A stretch of 64,000 nt of DNA from Cryptomeria japonica (lineage: Eukaryota > Streptophyta > Pinopsida > Cupressales > Cupressaceae): contig NC_081407.1 of assembly GCF_030272615.1 (NCBI RefSeq), positions 142,046,897 to 142,110,896 of the forward strand, read 5' to 3'. Of the stretch, positions 1-10,372 are shown piece after piece. Every line of letters starts with the position of its first letter. Positions within the stretch are counted from its first letter, which is position 1. Both the position numbers and the translations under genes were made by a program. A model generated the notes under the pieces. It was not told where the DNA came from, searched no databases, and saw only the letters and a list, made by a program, of their open reading frames with translations.

Positions 1-3000
1 CCACTTTGTTTATTAGTTCATCTGAAACAACCTATCGTTGTTTCTATTAAACTTGTGATTTAAAGTCTCTAAGAAACCCTCAATTATGCATAGGCTGACT
101 AATCTCTTGTTATCATGCACATAATCTACATACATATCCTTCTCAAGATAACAAGACCTCCAACTATCTTAACGAGACCTCCAACAAAGTTTTGGGTTGT
201 TTGTGTGAATTTAATGGTTTGGGTTTGGTATGAATATTTGATTTATTTTATTCTATTAATTGGTTTTATTTATCTTTGCATATGATTTTAAGTTTCATTG
301 TGTATTATGTTTCGTTGTATATCTTTATAGCAGTCATTGACAAACTAGGTTATAATACTTTGGAGCCTCATGACATAAAGATTATGGTGGTTTGTAACCT
401 TGCTAAAATTTGTATTTTTCTTGTGAAGACCTCCAACAAGTTCATATGCATTTGTATCACTCCTTTTGTTAGTTCATGTGAAATAACTTCTTGGTGTTGT
501 CTCTTTGGACTTGACATCTTAATGTCTCTAAGCAAGCCTTGATTATGTGTTGGTTGACCATTCTTTTTATTTTGTTGCACATAATCTACAAACCTATCAT
601 TCTCAAGATCCTTTTGTTCTTTAGACAACCTGGGATTGAGATCAAATGGGTATCTTGAGTGGAGGTATAATCTTAGCCTCCTTCATTTATCTTCATATCA
701 ATAAATGTAATTGCAAGCTCAAATCTATTTAGGAATGCTTTTACTTAGAATGAGAGTTATTAACATTCCTTAGAGGTTCAAGAATTGTCATTGATTTCAA
801 AGTGGGAAGACTTCAAGTCTCTTTTACATAAGCAATTTAATTGTATATACCATGAAGAGGATTGAATGATGCAAGGCATTAGTTTGAGACAAGGAAGGGA
901 CAAATCCTAAAAGCTTACATGAATAATTTTAGAAAGAGGGTAGTCCAAATGAGTTAAAGGATGTAATGGATTGAGAATTTCTCATGAAGTATGCTAAAGG
1001 GATATTTTGGACATGTGAAGAGAAAAGTTCTAATGGCCAGGCGTTAATTTATGGCTCCAAGGCATGTGACCACATGTGCTCGATACCTTGAGCTAGACGA
1101 GAAGGGGAACTCTTTAACAACAACACACAAAGTGATGAGAATTTTTTGGTGGTAACAAAAATATGGAAACTAGCAAAGACAAGGAAAAGAAATGCTACAT
1201 TAGCCATTGAAGCTAAAAAGAAAAGGGAAGTACCGTTTCTTGCATTGGTGCAAAGATGGGATCTTGAAAGTGAGGTGATAAAAATTATACTTGGAATTGA
1301 AAACTTCTAATGAGAAGAATGACAAACAAGCAAATATGACAAGTAAGCAATTATAAATTGAGTGTACTTTAGACATGCATGATTTATTATCATGTACTAC
1401 ACTCAATAAGGAAGTCCAAATATTGTTGGTGATCACTTTCAAAAAATCGAAGAGCTTACATAAATTTTTCAAATCAAAGTGCAAGTGAAAGGCAGGAAAA
1501 TTAATGCTATGTTTGAATTATGTTCTCAAATGAATTCAGTTTCTAGTAGGATGGTTAGTGAGTTGGTATTGGATGTTGTTAATCATTCACAGTCATAAAC
1601 CTTGCGATAGCTATATCAAGGATCAAATTTTGGTTTGTTGTTCACCCAAATTCCATAAATGATGTATTTTTTTACATTATCTCAGTAGATGTGAGTGATC
1701 TAATCTATGGTAGACCCTACTTAGTGATTTTATTTGTTATAGGAGAAAGAATCATTATCAATTAGCATTGAATGGGAAATATTTTTTCAAAATCATATGA
1801 AGGAAGGTTTAATATCCTCATTTCTATCAACTCAAATGGCAAATAATTAATCAATGAAAATGGGAGGATTATTCCCTCTTTGTTGGAGGAACAACACATG
1901 CACAAAAAGGTTTCTACTAAAGATAAGAGTAAGCTTCACATGCATAAGGGTAAGCAAGCCAAGGGGTAGAAAATGTAATAATATTTAGGATTTTCATGTG
2001 AAGGTAACAATTTATATTTCATGAATGATGAAGAGCTTGAGATCAAGTGGACCCCTTCAAGGGTGATTGGTTATTTTCCTTTCATTTCCTAATGTGACAC
2101 ATGGATTAGTCAAGGAGTAGGTTAGTGCTCATGATTGATTCACATATCCATCAATAATGAGATGGCTTGGGTGTTATCAAGCCCTTTTGCAAAGATTTCT
2201 TCTATTGATACAAAGACTCAAGAGTTCCATTATATGTGGGAGTAGTCCAATAAATGCTTCAAAGTTAAGGAAGATGGACAAGGGAGAAAAGAAGAAAGCT
2301 GAAGCTGAAGACTTTACAGAGCAATTGAAGAATTTGTGTGAGGAAAGAAAGCATATTAATAAGATGAATATTCAGTAAAATGATAAGGTAGATCAAAAGA
2401 TGATATTTCATCATGATTCACCTAAGAAAAGGGACCCGTTTCTAATGGGAACATATAATAAGTTGAAGATGAAGAAATTTGGGCCATGTAGAATCTAAAA
2501 GAAGCATGATTCAAGAAATACTTATGAGGTAGAGTTTCCAAGTGGATTTAATATTTCACCTATGTTTAATATTTAATTTTTGATAGAGTATTGGAAGGAG
2601 GCATTGAACATGAATTAGAAAAAGCATAGTTGAATATTTCATCACCTAATTTTAAATATGACACAATAGAAAACATCTTGGATAGTCATGTGGGTAGAAG
2701 CACAAGAAATATGTAATATGAAGAGCATTTGGTTAAATGGAAAGGAAGACTTGTTGAATATTCATCATGGCTATCTAAGGTAGAGGTTGACCATCTTGAT
2801 TTTTCTCATAACACCTAAGATGTGACAAGGCAACCTCTCAAATTACTCCAGGTTTTGATGCAGGAGCATCCAGGGTTTAAGAGAAATCTTGCATATGTTG
2901 GCAATGTGTGTTGTCATTGATGTCAACCTAATGTCTAACAATATGTGTTTTTCTTGATATTGGGTAGTTTCTCTATGGTCATTGATGTTGTTGTGTTGGT

Positions 3001-4060
3001 TTTTTTAGGAAGATGTTACACATTACTAATGGTTGTTGGTTGTAGTTGCCTTGGGTTGTGGATGTCCACCTTCTTGGCGTGTGATGTTTATATTTAGTAT
3101 GATGTATTGATTGTAATGATGATAGTATATTTAGCATTGTATTCTCTCTAGCAAAAAATTATGTTTTACTACTTTGTCTGAATTTCTATTGCGTTCTATT
3201 AGATTGTTGAGATCATACACTTTATTACTTGAAATTCACAACTATTATATTTTTTTATATAACCATTAAGGTGGTTTTTCAAGTGTATTTGAGTGTTTTT
3301 ATAAGTAATTAACTTGAAAATTCAATTTTGAATAATAGTGCATGAGTGATAAACCTCATTTATAATGGATCAAGTGTTACCAAATAAATTATATCCTTTG
3401 GGTATTTGTTTGTTGTAGTGTTTGAAGGTAATTTCGTCTTAAAGATGAAGTGAAGACATGAATTTTCTACCTTTTGATCCAAAGCTTGGAATGAGGAAGT
3501 AGTCAAAGAGAGCGAGAATGGCAAGAGAGGATGATGGCAATGTTAGTTTTTAAGGAACTTGAAAAGGAAGTTCCACATGTTCTTAGCATACATAGAAGGT
3601 GTTTGGATGTGAAAAAATGATGTTAGTAATCATCTAAGTTAGGAATTCCAAGAGAGAACATGAAAGAACTAGAAAGAAGAGAGATATCTAATGATCAAAT
3701 AGTTTAAAGTAGAGGGAAATTTTGATAAATCTTTTAGAGATGAAATTAGAACTAAGAAGTTGGATCAATAGTTACTAGATAACAACCACACATGTTGTGA
3801 GGAACCTCAAGTATGCCTTGATATTCCATGACACTAATTCACAACACATGGTTTCATCATACACTACTATATCTGACCCTATGCAAGTCATTTCTTTACC
3901 ACACGTTGATTATGCATGAGCCAAAATAGCCTCAAGAATCATTAGATAATCTATTAGATGTGGCATCTACATTAGATTTATTCTTCAACTAAACAATGAA
4001 ATGCCAACTATCAAGAACCCCAACTAATAAGTAGTTGGAAAGTTGATAGTTTAGGACATG
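1..4060 (+). mobile_element. Degenerate Ty3/gypsy relic, repeat unit 1
   Basis: Decayed plus-strand LTR retrotransposon. At about 725-1100 it carries a gag-like stretch whose better-preserved copy (63511-63732) reads as a Trp-rich retroviral gag domain. About 1560-2060 aligns by eye with the region after gag. About 2090-2880 is the end of pol. Stops and indels interrupt every frame. The last 400 bp (3600-4010) belong to a roughly 300-bp repeat seen again at 4240-4540, 6890-7100, 41880-42160 and 60965-61260. 2880-3560 is AT-rich LTR-like debris without genes. The element starts left of the window, so no terminal repeat pair can be defined. Confidence 0.7.
2430..2880 (+). pseudogene. Ty3/gypsy integrase C-terminus with chromodomain, broken
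   Basis: In one frame the sequence reads FLMGTYNKLKMKKFGPCRI, typical of the integrase C-terminal region of chromoviral gypsy elements. About 60 codons later a chromodomain-like stretch follows, with ENILDSHVGRSTRN, then HLVKWKGR and a SSWL motif. Chromodomains of this kind direct integration toward marked chromatin. In-frame TAG/TAA codons (for example inside the chromodomain, before YEEHLVKWKG) make it nonfunctional. It anchors the surrounding relic to the chromovirus branch of Ty3/gypsy. The family call comes from motifs only. Confidence 0.72.
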
Positions 4061-4089
4061 AACCATTAGACATCTCCTTGATTTTTAAC

Positions 4090-5580
4090 TACAATAATGT
4101 AAGAGAACTTGATTTCACGGGCCCTAGCTTGAATACGTGTGCCTCCATGTCTATTAGTCAGTTGAAAGTGGCACACATTAGCATTTTTGTCTTTCTTTTC
4201 TACCTGAGAATTTCATCTAAATGTGTTGTTGCTAAAGTAGAAGGGGGATATCTATGGGTTCAATATTAGTTTAAAGTAGATAAAGATTTTAGTAAATCCA
4301 TTGATGATGAAACTAGAACCATGAAGTTGGATAAATAGTGTCTAGATAGCAACCACACATACTTTGAAGAACTTTAAATGTATCTTGATATTATGTAGCC
4401 GCACTCTAGCACTCTCATCCACATCACATGATTCCATCATATGCTACTGCATATGATCCCATGCACTATGCATGACCCAACATAACCTCAAGAGTCATTA
4501 GCGAATCTTATCTTCATTAGAATTATTCTTAAGCTAACCAATACAAATATTGTATATGTTATATACATAATTGCAGGTCATTCAGGGTAGAGGGCAAAGT
4601 GGGATCAATGACAACACAGCTTATTTCTGGCTTCTGACTCAACTCCAATATCATCCCAATATGTACATATCTAGAAACACCATATTTTCTTTAGAATGAT
4701 CAAGGTGGCAGACAATATATTAAGGGACCGTTCTGCATAATAAAACGTGAATCAATTATAGGAGGAGTTGGCCCTACTGGTTTGTTGGCTGCAGATTATG
4801 AGGTCAACTATAGTAGCCAAATTAATAGCGTCATAAGAATTTTGAAGTCTGTAAGATCTTTTCTATCATTATAATTTTGTGAACAACAGATTTGTCCCCC
4901 ACAAACTTTCTATTTTCCTTAAAATACATTATAGTAAGTCAAAAGTCTTTGGAACGTTTTCAAATCCAGATTTATTCTTACTCTCCACTAATTTAAACTA
5001 TTAAACTGTGTTAGCAAGACCTTTAAAAAGTTTGTGATTGGAAAGAGTTCTTGGATGGCTTGTGTGAACTTACTGGTTTGGGTTTGGTAGTGATATTTGG
5101 TTTTTCTTAGTTTTAATATTTAATTTTTTTGATTTTTTTCATATTGTTTTTAAAGATCAATTATAAAATTTTGTATTAATTCTAGTTTCGTTGAAATGGT
5201 TTTTGTCTTACTTCTTCTAATTTTGATTGTATGCGATAGCGGAAATGGAATTAAAGAGAGTGCATAAACTTGTATTTAAGATTTACAATAATATAATGAT
5301 ATTGAATTCTTTATAGATATTTATCTCAAGTTATAGATTTTATAGATTCTATCTGTCAATTGTATGAGAGTTTCAACTTAATTGTGTATTATGTTGTGTT
5401 ATATCTTATTAGACTGGTTTTTGACCCACTCAGTTTGAAATACTTCAGAGTCCCATGACGTCAAGCTCATTGGTGTTCATAACATTAATAAGATTTTTTA
5501 TTTTTTCTTTCAAAGGCCTCCAACAAGTTTATATTCATTTGAACCACTCTGTTTATTAGCTCATGTGAAACAATCTATTG
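4090..5580 (+). pseudogene. Truncated duplicate of NRT2 intron 2 / exon 3 / 3' flank (class A, copy 1)
   Basis: 4097-4228 matches NRT2 intron 2 (39570-39680), including the 'gaacttgatttcac' and 'ttctacct' landmarks. 4570-4680 matches the exon 3 acceptor (TTGCAGGTCATT) and parts of exon 3. 4700-4960 matches the 3' flank, including the 'ggcagac' and 'attatgaggtcaa' motifs. Most of exon 3 is missing: sequence joins from 'aacacagctt' to 'tggcttct', which in NRT2 lie about 250 bp apart. A roughly 310-bp repeat interrupts the intron-like part. Because intronic sequence is present, the copy arose from genomic DNA and not from mRNA. It cannot make a protein. From about 5000 it grades into AT-rich flank shared with 40480-41090 and 42600-43200. 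Confidence 0.75.
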
Positions 5581-5582
5581 TT

Positions 5583-5732
5583 TTTGATTAAAAAAGCAGC
5601 GTTAAGAAGGGCGCTGACCCTTTACAAAGCCAAAGGCCATCAAAATTAAAAGACCAAGCAAGGGTGCAAACCCCAAAAGGACAAAGTCGGACAGGCCAAA
5701 CCAACCTGTCAAACCATCAACAACCCAACCTA
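5583..5732 (-). mobile_element. Short LINE 3'-end fragment, antisense
   Basis: About 145 bp that are absent from the otherwise parallel copy at 43187-43205. On the minus strand the insert ends with 'gctgcttttttaatcaaaa', the style of a plant LINE 3' tail, and contains no coding motif. It is best read as a 5'-truncated LINE insertion into the relic. The exact edges and target duplication are unclear because the flank is T-rich. Confidence 0.5.
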
Positions 5733-7105
5733 ATTTCTCATTGGACTTGTGATTTAAAGACTCTAAGAAACTCTCAATTATGTGTAGGTTGACTAATTTC
5801 TTGTTTTCTTGCACAAAATCTACATACATATCCTTCTCAAGATAGGTTCTTCCTCTTGACAACCTAGGATCTAGATCAAATGGGTATCTTGAATAGAGTT
5901 ATATCTTGTCTTCATCAATTATCTCCTCACCAATAAAATTGTTTTGCAAGCTTAAATATTTCTAGACATGCTCTTACTTGGCATGGGAGTTATGAAGGTG
6001 CGCAATTGATTTCTAAGTGGAAAAACTTCACGACTCATTTATATAAGCAATTTTGTCCAAAATGCCATGAATGAGAGTGGATGATACAAAGGAATTACTT
6101 GAGACAAAGATAGAGAAAAATCCTACAAGCTTATATGAGTTATTTTAGAAAGAAGGCAGTCCAAATGATTCAAAGGATGTAACGGATTGATAAGTTCTCA
6201 TAAGTATAGTAGAGGGATTTTTTGGACATTTGAAGAGGAAAATCCTCATGGCCAAACCCTATCATACAGATGGGGCATGTGTCCATATGCACTATCTTGA
6301 GGTAGATGAGAAGGGAAACTCCCTTAATAAGAACACACAAAGTGATGAGTAATTTTTGGGTGACAACAAAAATATGGAAATTAGGAAAGACAAGGGGAAG
6401 AAATGCTACTTCTACTACTGAAAGGAAAAGGAAAAGGGAAGTATAGTTGCTTGCATTTTTGTAGAGATGAGAACTTGATAGAAATGTGATGAAAATTACA
6501 CTTGGAATCAAAAACTTCTAAAGAGAAGAAGGAAAAACAAGCCAATATGACATGTAATCAATTGGAGATTGATTATACTTTAGATGTGCATGATTTATTG
6601 TCATGTATTACACTCAATAAGGAAGTACAAATTGCTTGTGATAAATTGCATGAAATCAAAGAGCTCACATAACTTCTTCAAATTAAAGTGCAAATTACTA
6701 GGTAAGCAAATTAATGCTATGCTTGAATAATGAACTCTCAAGTGAACGTAGTTTCTAATAGGATTGTTAGTGGGTTGTGATTGGATGTTTCTAATCATCT
6801 AGTTCCATATACCTCCCAAGGAGAAAATTGTTGTTTGGTCTTCATCCAAATTTCATATATGAGGTATTTTGATGTTATCAAATTAGATATAAATAGAAGT
6901 TGGATCAATAGTGACTAGATAAAAACCATACATTCCTTGACGAACCTTTAGTGTGTCTTAATATTATGTGATACTCTTGTACTCTCATCTACATCACATG
7001 ATTTTTACCATACACTACTACATATAATCCCATGCACTGTCCATGACCCAACATAACCTCAATAATTATTAACAAATCTACTAAATAACATATCTTCTTA
7101 GATCA
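5733..7105 (+). mobile_element. Ty3/gypsy gag relic, repeat unit 2
   Basis: Continuation of the relic family, parallel by eye to 390-1560 and 58193-58830. Recurrent landmarks are the 'gtgatttaaag' stretch, the 'cttctcaaga' stretch and a gag-like segment at about 5940-6500 with many stops. 6890-7105 is the roughly 300-bp repeat, cut off where the unrelated insertion at 7106 begins. No open frame has coding character. Confidence 0.6.
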
Positions 7106-8877
7106 TAAATGATTTCTGATGCAACACCCCATTCCCAATCTGATTGATTAGCCTGATGTTTGGTTTGTTGTGGATGCAGGTCTCCTCACTCCTCGCAGCA
7201 TTGGAGTAATTAACAATTTCTCCCAAAGCCCCAATTTATGAAACTAGATGTGGTTTAAATTTAAATGTTCTCTTCAAGCTCGCCTTGTGGTATGGGCGGT
7301 GAGAAAATCTTTATGCCAAGCTTAGCCAAGTCACTACTGATTGTGCTGCGGGGACATATCCAACTTGTCGGGTCTTTTCTGCGGAGTAGGAGGGGTTTGT
7401 CATTTCAGCATCCAATAATGTTGACACAAAAGTACGGGATGAAATAAGCCTATTGAAATTAGAAACTCGCACGCTCCGGGTACCATACCAATATCTTCTC
7501 ACATGGGGAAAGGCCGATTATCCCTTGTCTTGGGAAAGCTCGAGGTACTACAAGCATGTGGAACTAAAAAACAAGACAAATGGATTCTCTTTGCTGCATT
7601 CCCAATCTCTTCATACTTGCGTAGGATCTCAAATTTAGAAAATATCAAGGTTCTCACACATTTGAAATCTTGCACATCATTTCATGGAATAAATGCGACG
7701 AATTAAGGCCATTGCAGAGGAATTTCGTGGAAGTCTAAGGACAAGGAATGAATACAATTATGATGGTTTACACGAGTTACAAAAAATACATCGTATCACT
7801 CCCTCATCGGCTCCCTATATTCTGGCCATTTGTAGCAGGTTTCATCAAAATTTCAGGTCTGGACCTCAATTGGCAAAGCATAAGCTTTCCTTGTTGGCAT
7901 TGCTCATTTGGCGGGTATGGCCCTTCGAATCTACTTGGTGGGAGGTCGTCATGGTCTGAGGCAGAATGCTATCACACATCCTCTGAGATTATCTGACTCG
8001 TTGGCAATCCCGTGTGCAAATAGTGAGTGTGCAGTGAGGACTATCCTTGGGGAAGAATGGATAGCAACTAATCTGATGGCTTCTCCAAACTTGGTTGCTT
8101 CCAGGTTGGCGTCTATGGTGATGGATCTCACCCAGTCTCAGGATTACACAAAGATGATAGTGGGGGCTTTTGTACATCCAACGCTGTTTACTTGGGAAGA
8201 ATTGAACTCACAGTTGGAGAGATATGACTTGTTTTCAGGGGAGGTGTGGTGGGGAGGTTTTTTAAACATGGATCTCTTCGTGTTTAACTCAGTGCCAAGA
8301 TCAATATTCCTTTCCTTCATCTATGGATTGGGATATGCTTCTCCTCACACCTTTTTCCATTGGGTTCAACAATATGCACATCAAATTGGAGAGCCACTGG
8401 CTTCAATCGTAATGGCAAAATTCAAGGTTGTTTGGAAAATTTGTGAACATGCTCAGGTTGGTCCTCATGGCTATCATTCATCGTTTCCAATTTCAATGGA
8501 GGCCGCCTCATCTCAAGAATTAGGAAATGTAAAATGAAGGTTTCTTTGGCTAGGGTGGCGGGTTCGTATGTTGCTAGAAGTAGGGTAGAATTGAGCATGA
8601 CAACTTCAAACATTGAAGTTTTTTGATAATTTGCTCTTTTGCTTGTAATGGGTTAGTTTTTGCTGTCTAAATCGAGCAAGGATTGGTGTCATTTAGCCAC
8701 TGTTCAGGGCTCTTTTTGTTTACCTTCATTTCAAAGATCCCATGATCATCCATAAATGAAAGCTTATCAATCAGAAATGTATCTAGTAGGGATTAGGAGG
8801 TAGTGTCATTTCCTATTAAATAATATATGTAAATCTTCAATTATAATTAATATATTATAGGCCATAACCTTTTGTTT
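7106..8877 (+). other. Unidentified insertion with decayed gene-like sequence
   Basis: This block interrupts the relic: the flanking repeat stops at about 7105 and resumes at about 8878 (compare 41590-41640). It is less AT-rich than its surroundings and holds gene-like sequence at about 7500-8590. The right end has 3'-UTR-like sequence and then 'gcttatcaatcagaaatg', which resembles the tail of the LINE at 16590 ('aattaatcagaacattt'). A LINE-mobilised retrocopy is therefore possible. A clear target duplication was not found. The short match of 'atttctgat' near 7112 with 'atcagaaat' near 8770 may be chance. Confidence 0.45.
7503..8537 (+). pseudogene. Unrecognised protein-coding remnant (frameshifted)
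   Basis: Gene-like sequence is spread over two frames. 7503-7706 is open (67 codons). Another frame is open from 7693 (begins MRRIKAIAEEFRG). The frame of 7503 resumes after a TAA near 7880 and is open as 209 codons at 7908-8537, starting MAGMALRIYLVGG. The longest piece has a hydrophobic, Trp/Phe-rich middle (EVWWGGFLNMDLF, YASPHTFFHW) and a C-terminal part with KFKVVWKICE. I recognise no family and see no catalytic motif. The composition differs from the AT-rich neighbours, so it looks like a captured or retroposed gene piece. At least one frameshift and one stop argue against function. Confidence 0.4.
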
Positions 8878-9704
8878 AGCTAAATAATAGAATTTAGTTG
8901 AAAGATTGATAGTTTAGAACATGAATCATTACAACTACAATAATGTATACTTATTTATCTCTTTGCAATGAGGAAGATGAATAAATGTATAGTATTATGG
9001 ATCAGAATAGTCTGAAACTGAAAAGCTACAAAACGGGCATAAAATTTGCTGACAGAAAGAACGCCTCAGCATGGGTGAGGATCTTTCCTTGCAATGGATA
9101 AGGTGGCAGATCGTGATAATATATTAAAGGACCGTTCTGCATAATAGATCGTGATTCAATAATACAAGGAATTGGCCCTACAATTACACATTATATATAT
9201 GTAGATGACGTATTATACAGGTTAATGTGTTTATTGTGGGTTGCAGATTATGAGGTCAAATACAATAGCAAAATTAATTGTGTCAGAAGAATTTTGGAGT
9301 CAAGAAACATCTTTTCTCATTGTAATTTTGTGGACAAAATTTTTGTTCCCCACAAACTTTCTATTTTTCTTAGAATGCATTATAGTTGAGGCAAAAGTTA
9401 TTGCAACGTTTTGAAATTCAGATTTATTGTTATTTTTTATTAATTTAAATTATGTTAACAAGACCTTTAACAAAGTTTTGGGTTGGTAGTGCGAATTTAA
9501 TGATTTAGGTTTGGTATGAATATTTAATTTTTAAATTTTTTTATTAATTGGTTCTATTTATCTTTTCATATGATTTTCAGTTTTATTGCACGTATTATGT
9601 TTTGTTGTATATCTCTATAGTAGTCATTGACCAATCAAGTTTTTAATACTTTGGAACTTCATGACATAAAGTTTATGGGAGTTTGTAACCTTACTAACAT
9701 TTCT
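8878..9704 (+). pseudogene. Truncated duplicate of NRT2 exon 3 end and 3' flank (class B, copy 1)
   Basis: 8985-9080 matches the NRT2 C-terminal coding region (39945-40095): it contains 'tattatggatcagaat', 'tctgaaactgaaaagc', 'aaatttgctgacag' and 'gaacgcctca'. 9100-9160 and 9235-9420 match the 3' flank. The membrane-domain part of exon 3 is absent, unlike class A copies, which keep the acceptor end instead. An extra segment, 'tagatgacgtattatacagg', is shared only with the copy at 61310-62349. The copy is interrupted at 9705 by the LINE. Confidence 0.72.
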
Positions 9705-9814
9705 TCCATTCTAGACATCTGTTCCATTCTAGAAACAATTCCATCTCCAACCCTTTAACCCAGGAAGTATTAAGAAATGAGTCAACCAGAGTCAACACCT
9801 TGGTCGCTACTTGA

Positions 9815-10372
9815 ACAAAGGAACTGAAAGAGCAGACCGAATCTTCAAAAGACACATCTGTGGTTGCTGACACTTATGCGGGAGAGGAACTGCAAGAGAA
9901 AGATAACCAACCTGAGGAGAGGGAGATTCCTGATCTCCAAGAAGAAAAGACTGACTCTTCACTACTCATGCAAAGTTATGAAATTCAAGAAGCCCAAAAA
10001 TGTGCAATACTGGATATGAACCTTTCGGACTCAGACCAGAGTTCAAAAATAGAAAATAGTGATCTAAATACTTCCATAACCCCTAACTGGGGCAACGAGG
10101 AAGAAATTTCCAAAATCCTCAGTCACCTGGAAGCGGTTCTTGAAACAGATGCTGAATGGAAAATCCCAAAACACAGGAATAAGAAAGGAACCACTCCCTC
10201 GGCTTCTCTTCCAAGGAAATCCAGTAGAATAGCTCAAGTTGATGTTGGGTATATCTCCTCTTCCCCAGGGCAACCATCTAACCTCAAAGTCAAAGACAAG
10301 AAGGCCAACAAGAACATTGCAGATGGGACCCAGAAGACTCTTAAGGAGTTAGGAATAGGTAAGTATCTATGA
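9815..10372 (+). pseudogene. LINE ORF1, C-terminal part
   Basis: The frame is open from 9815, just after a TGA, to the stop at 10370-10372. The same frame continues upstream of that TGA with similar composition, so the stop probably interrupts a longer ORF1 whose 5' part is missing. The product is acidic and Glu/Gln/Ser-rich in its first half, with a basic patch KHRNKKGT and PRKSSRIA near the end. This fits the linker and RNA-binding C-terminus of plant LINE ORF1, but no zinc knuckle is visible. Its TGA overlaps the ORF2 ATG in an ATGA arrangement (10369-10372). Confidence 0.6.

Noticed and set aside
5602-5862. 86-codon minus-strand frame as a small membrane protein
   Set aside because: It reads through a LINE tail fragment into relic sequence, so the chimera is accidental.
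7106-8877. DNA transposon bounded by 'atttctgat' inverted ends
   Set aside because: Only about nine bases match, positions relative to the relic break do not agree, and no target duplication was found.
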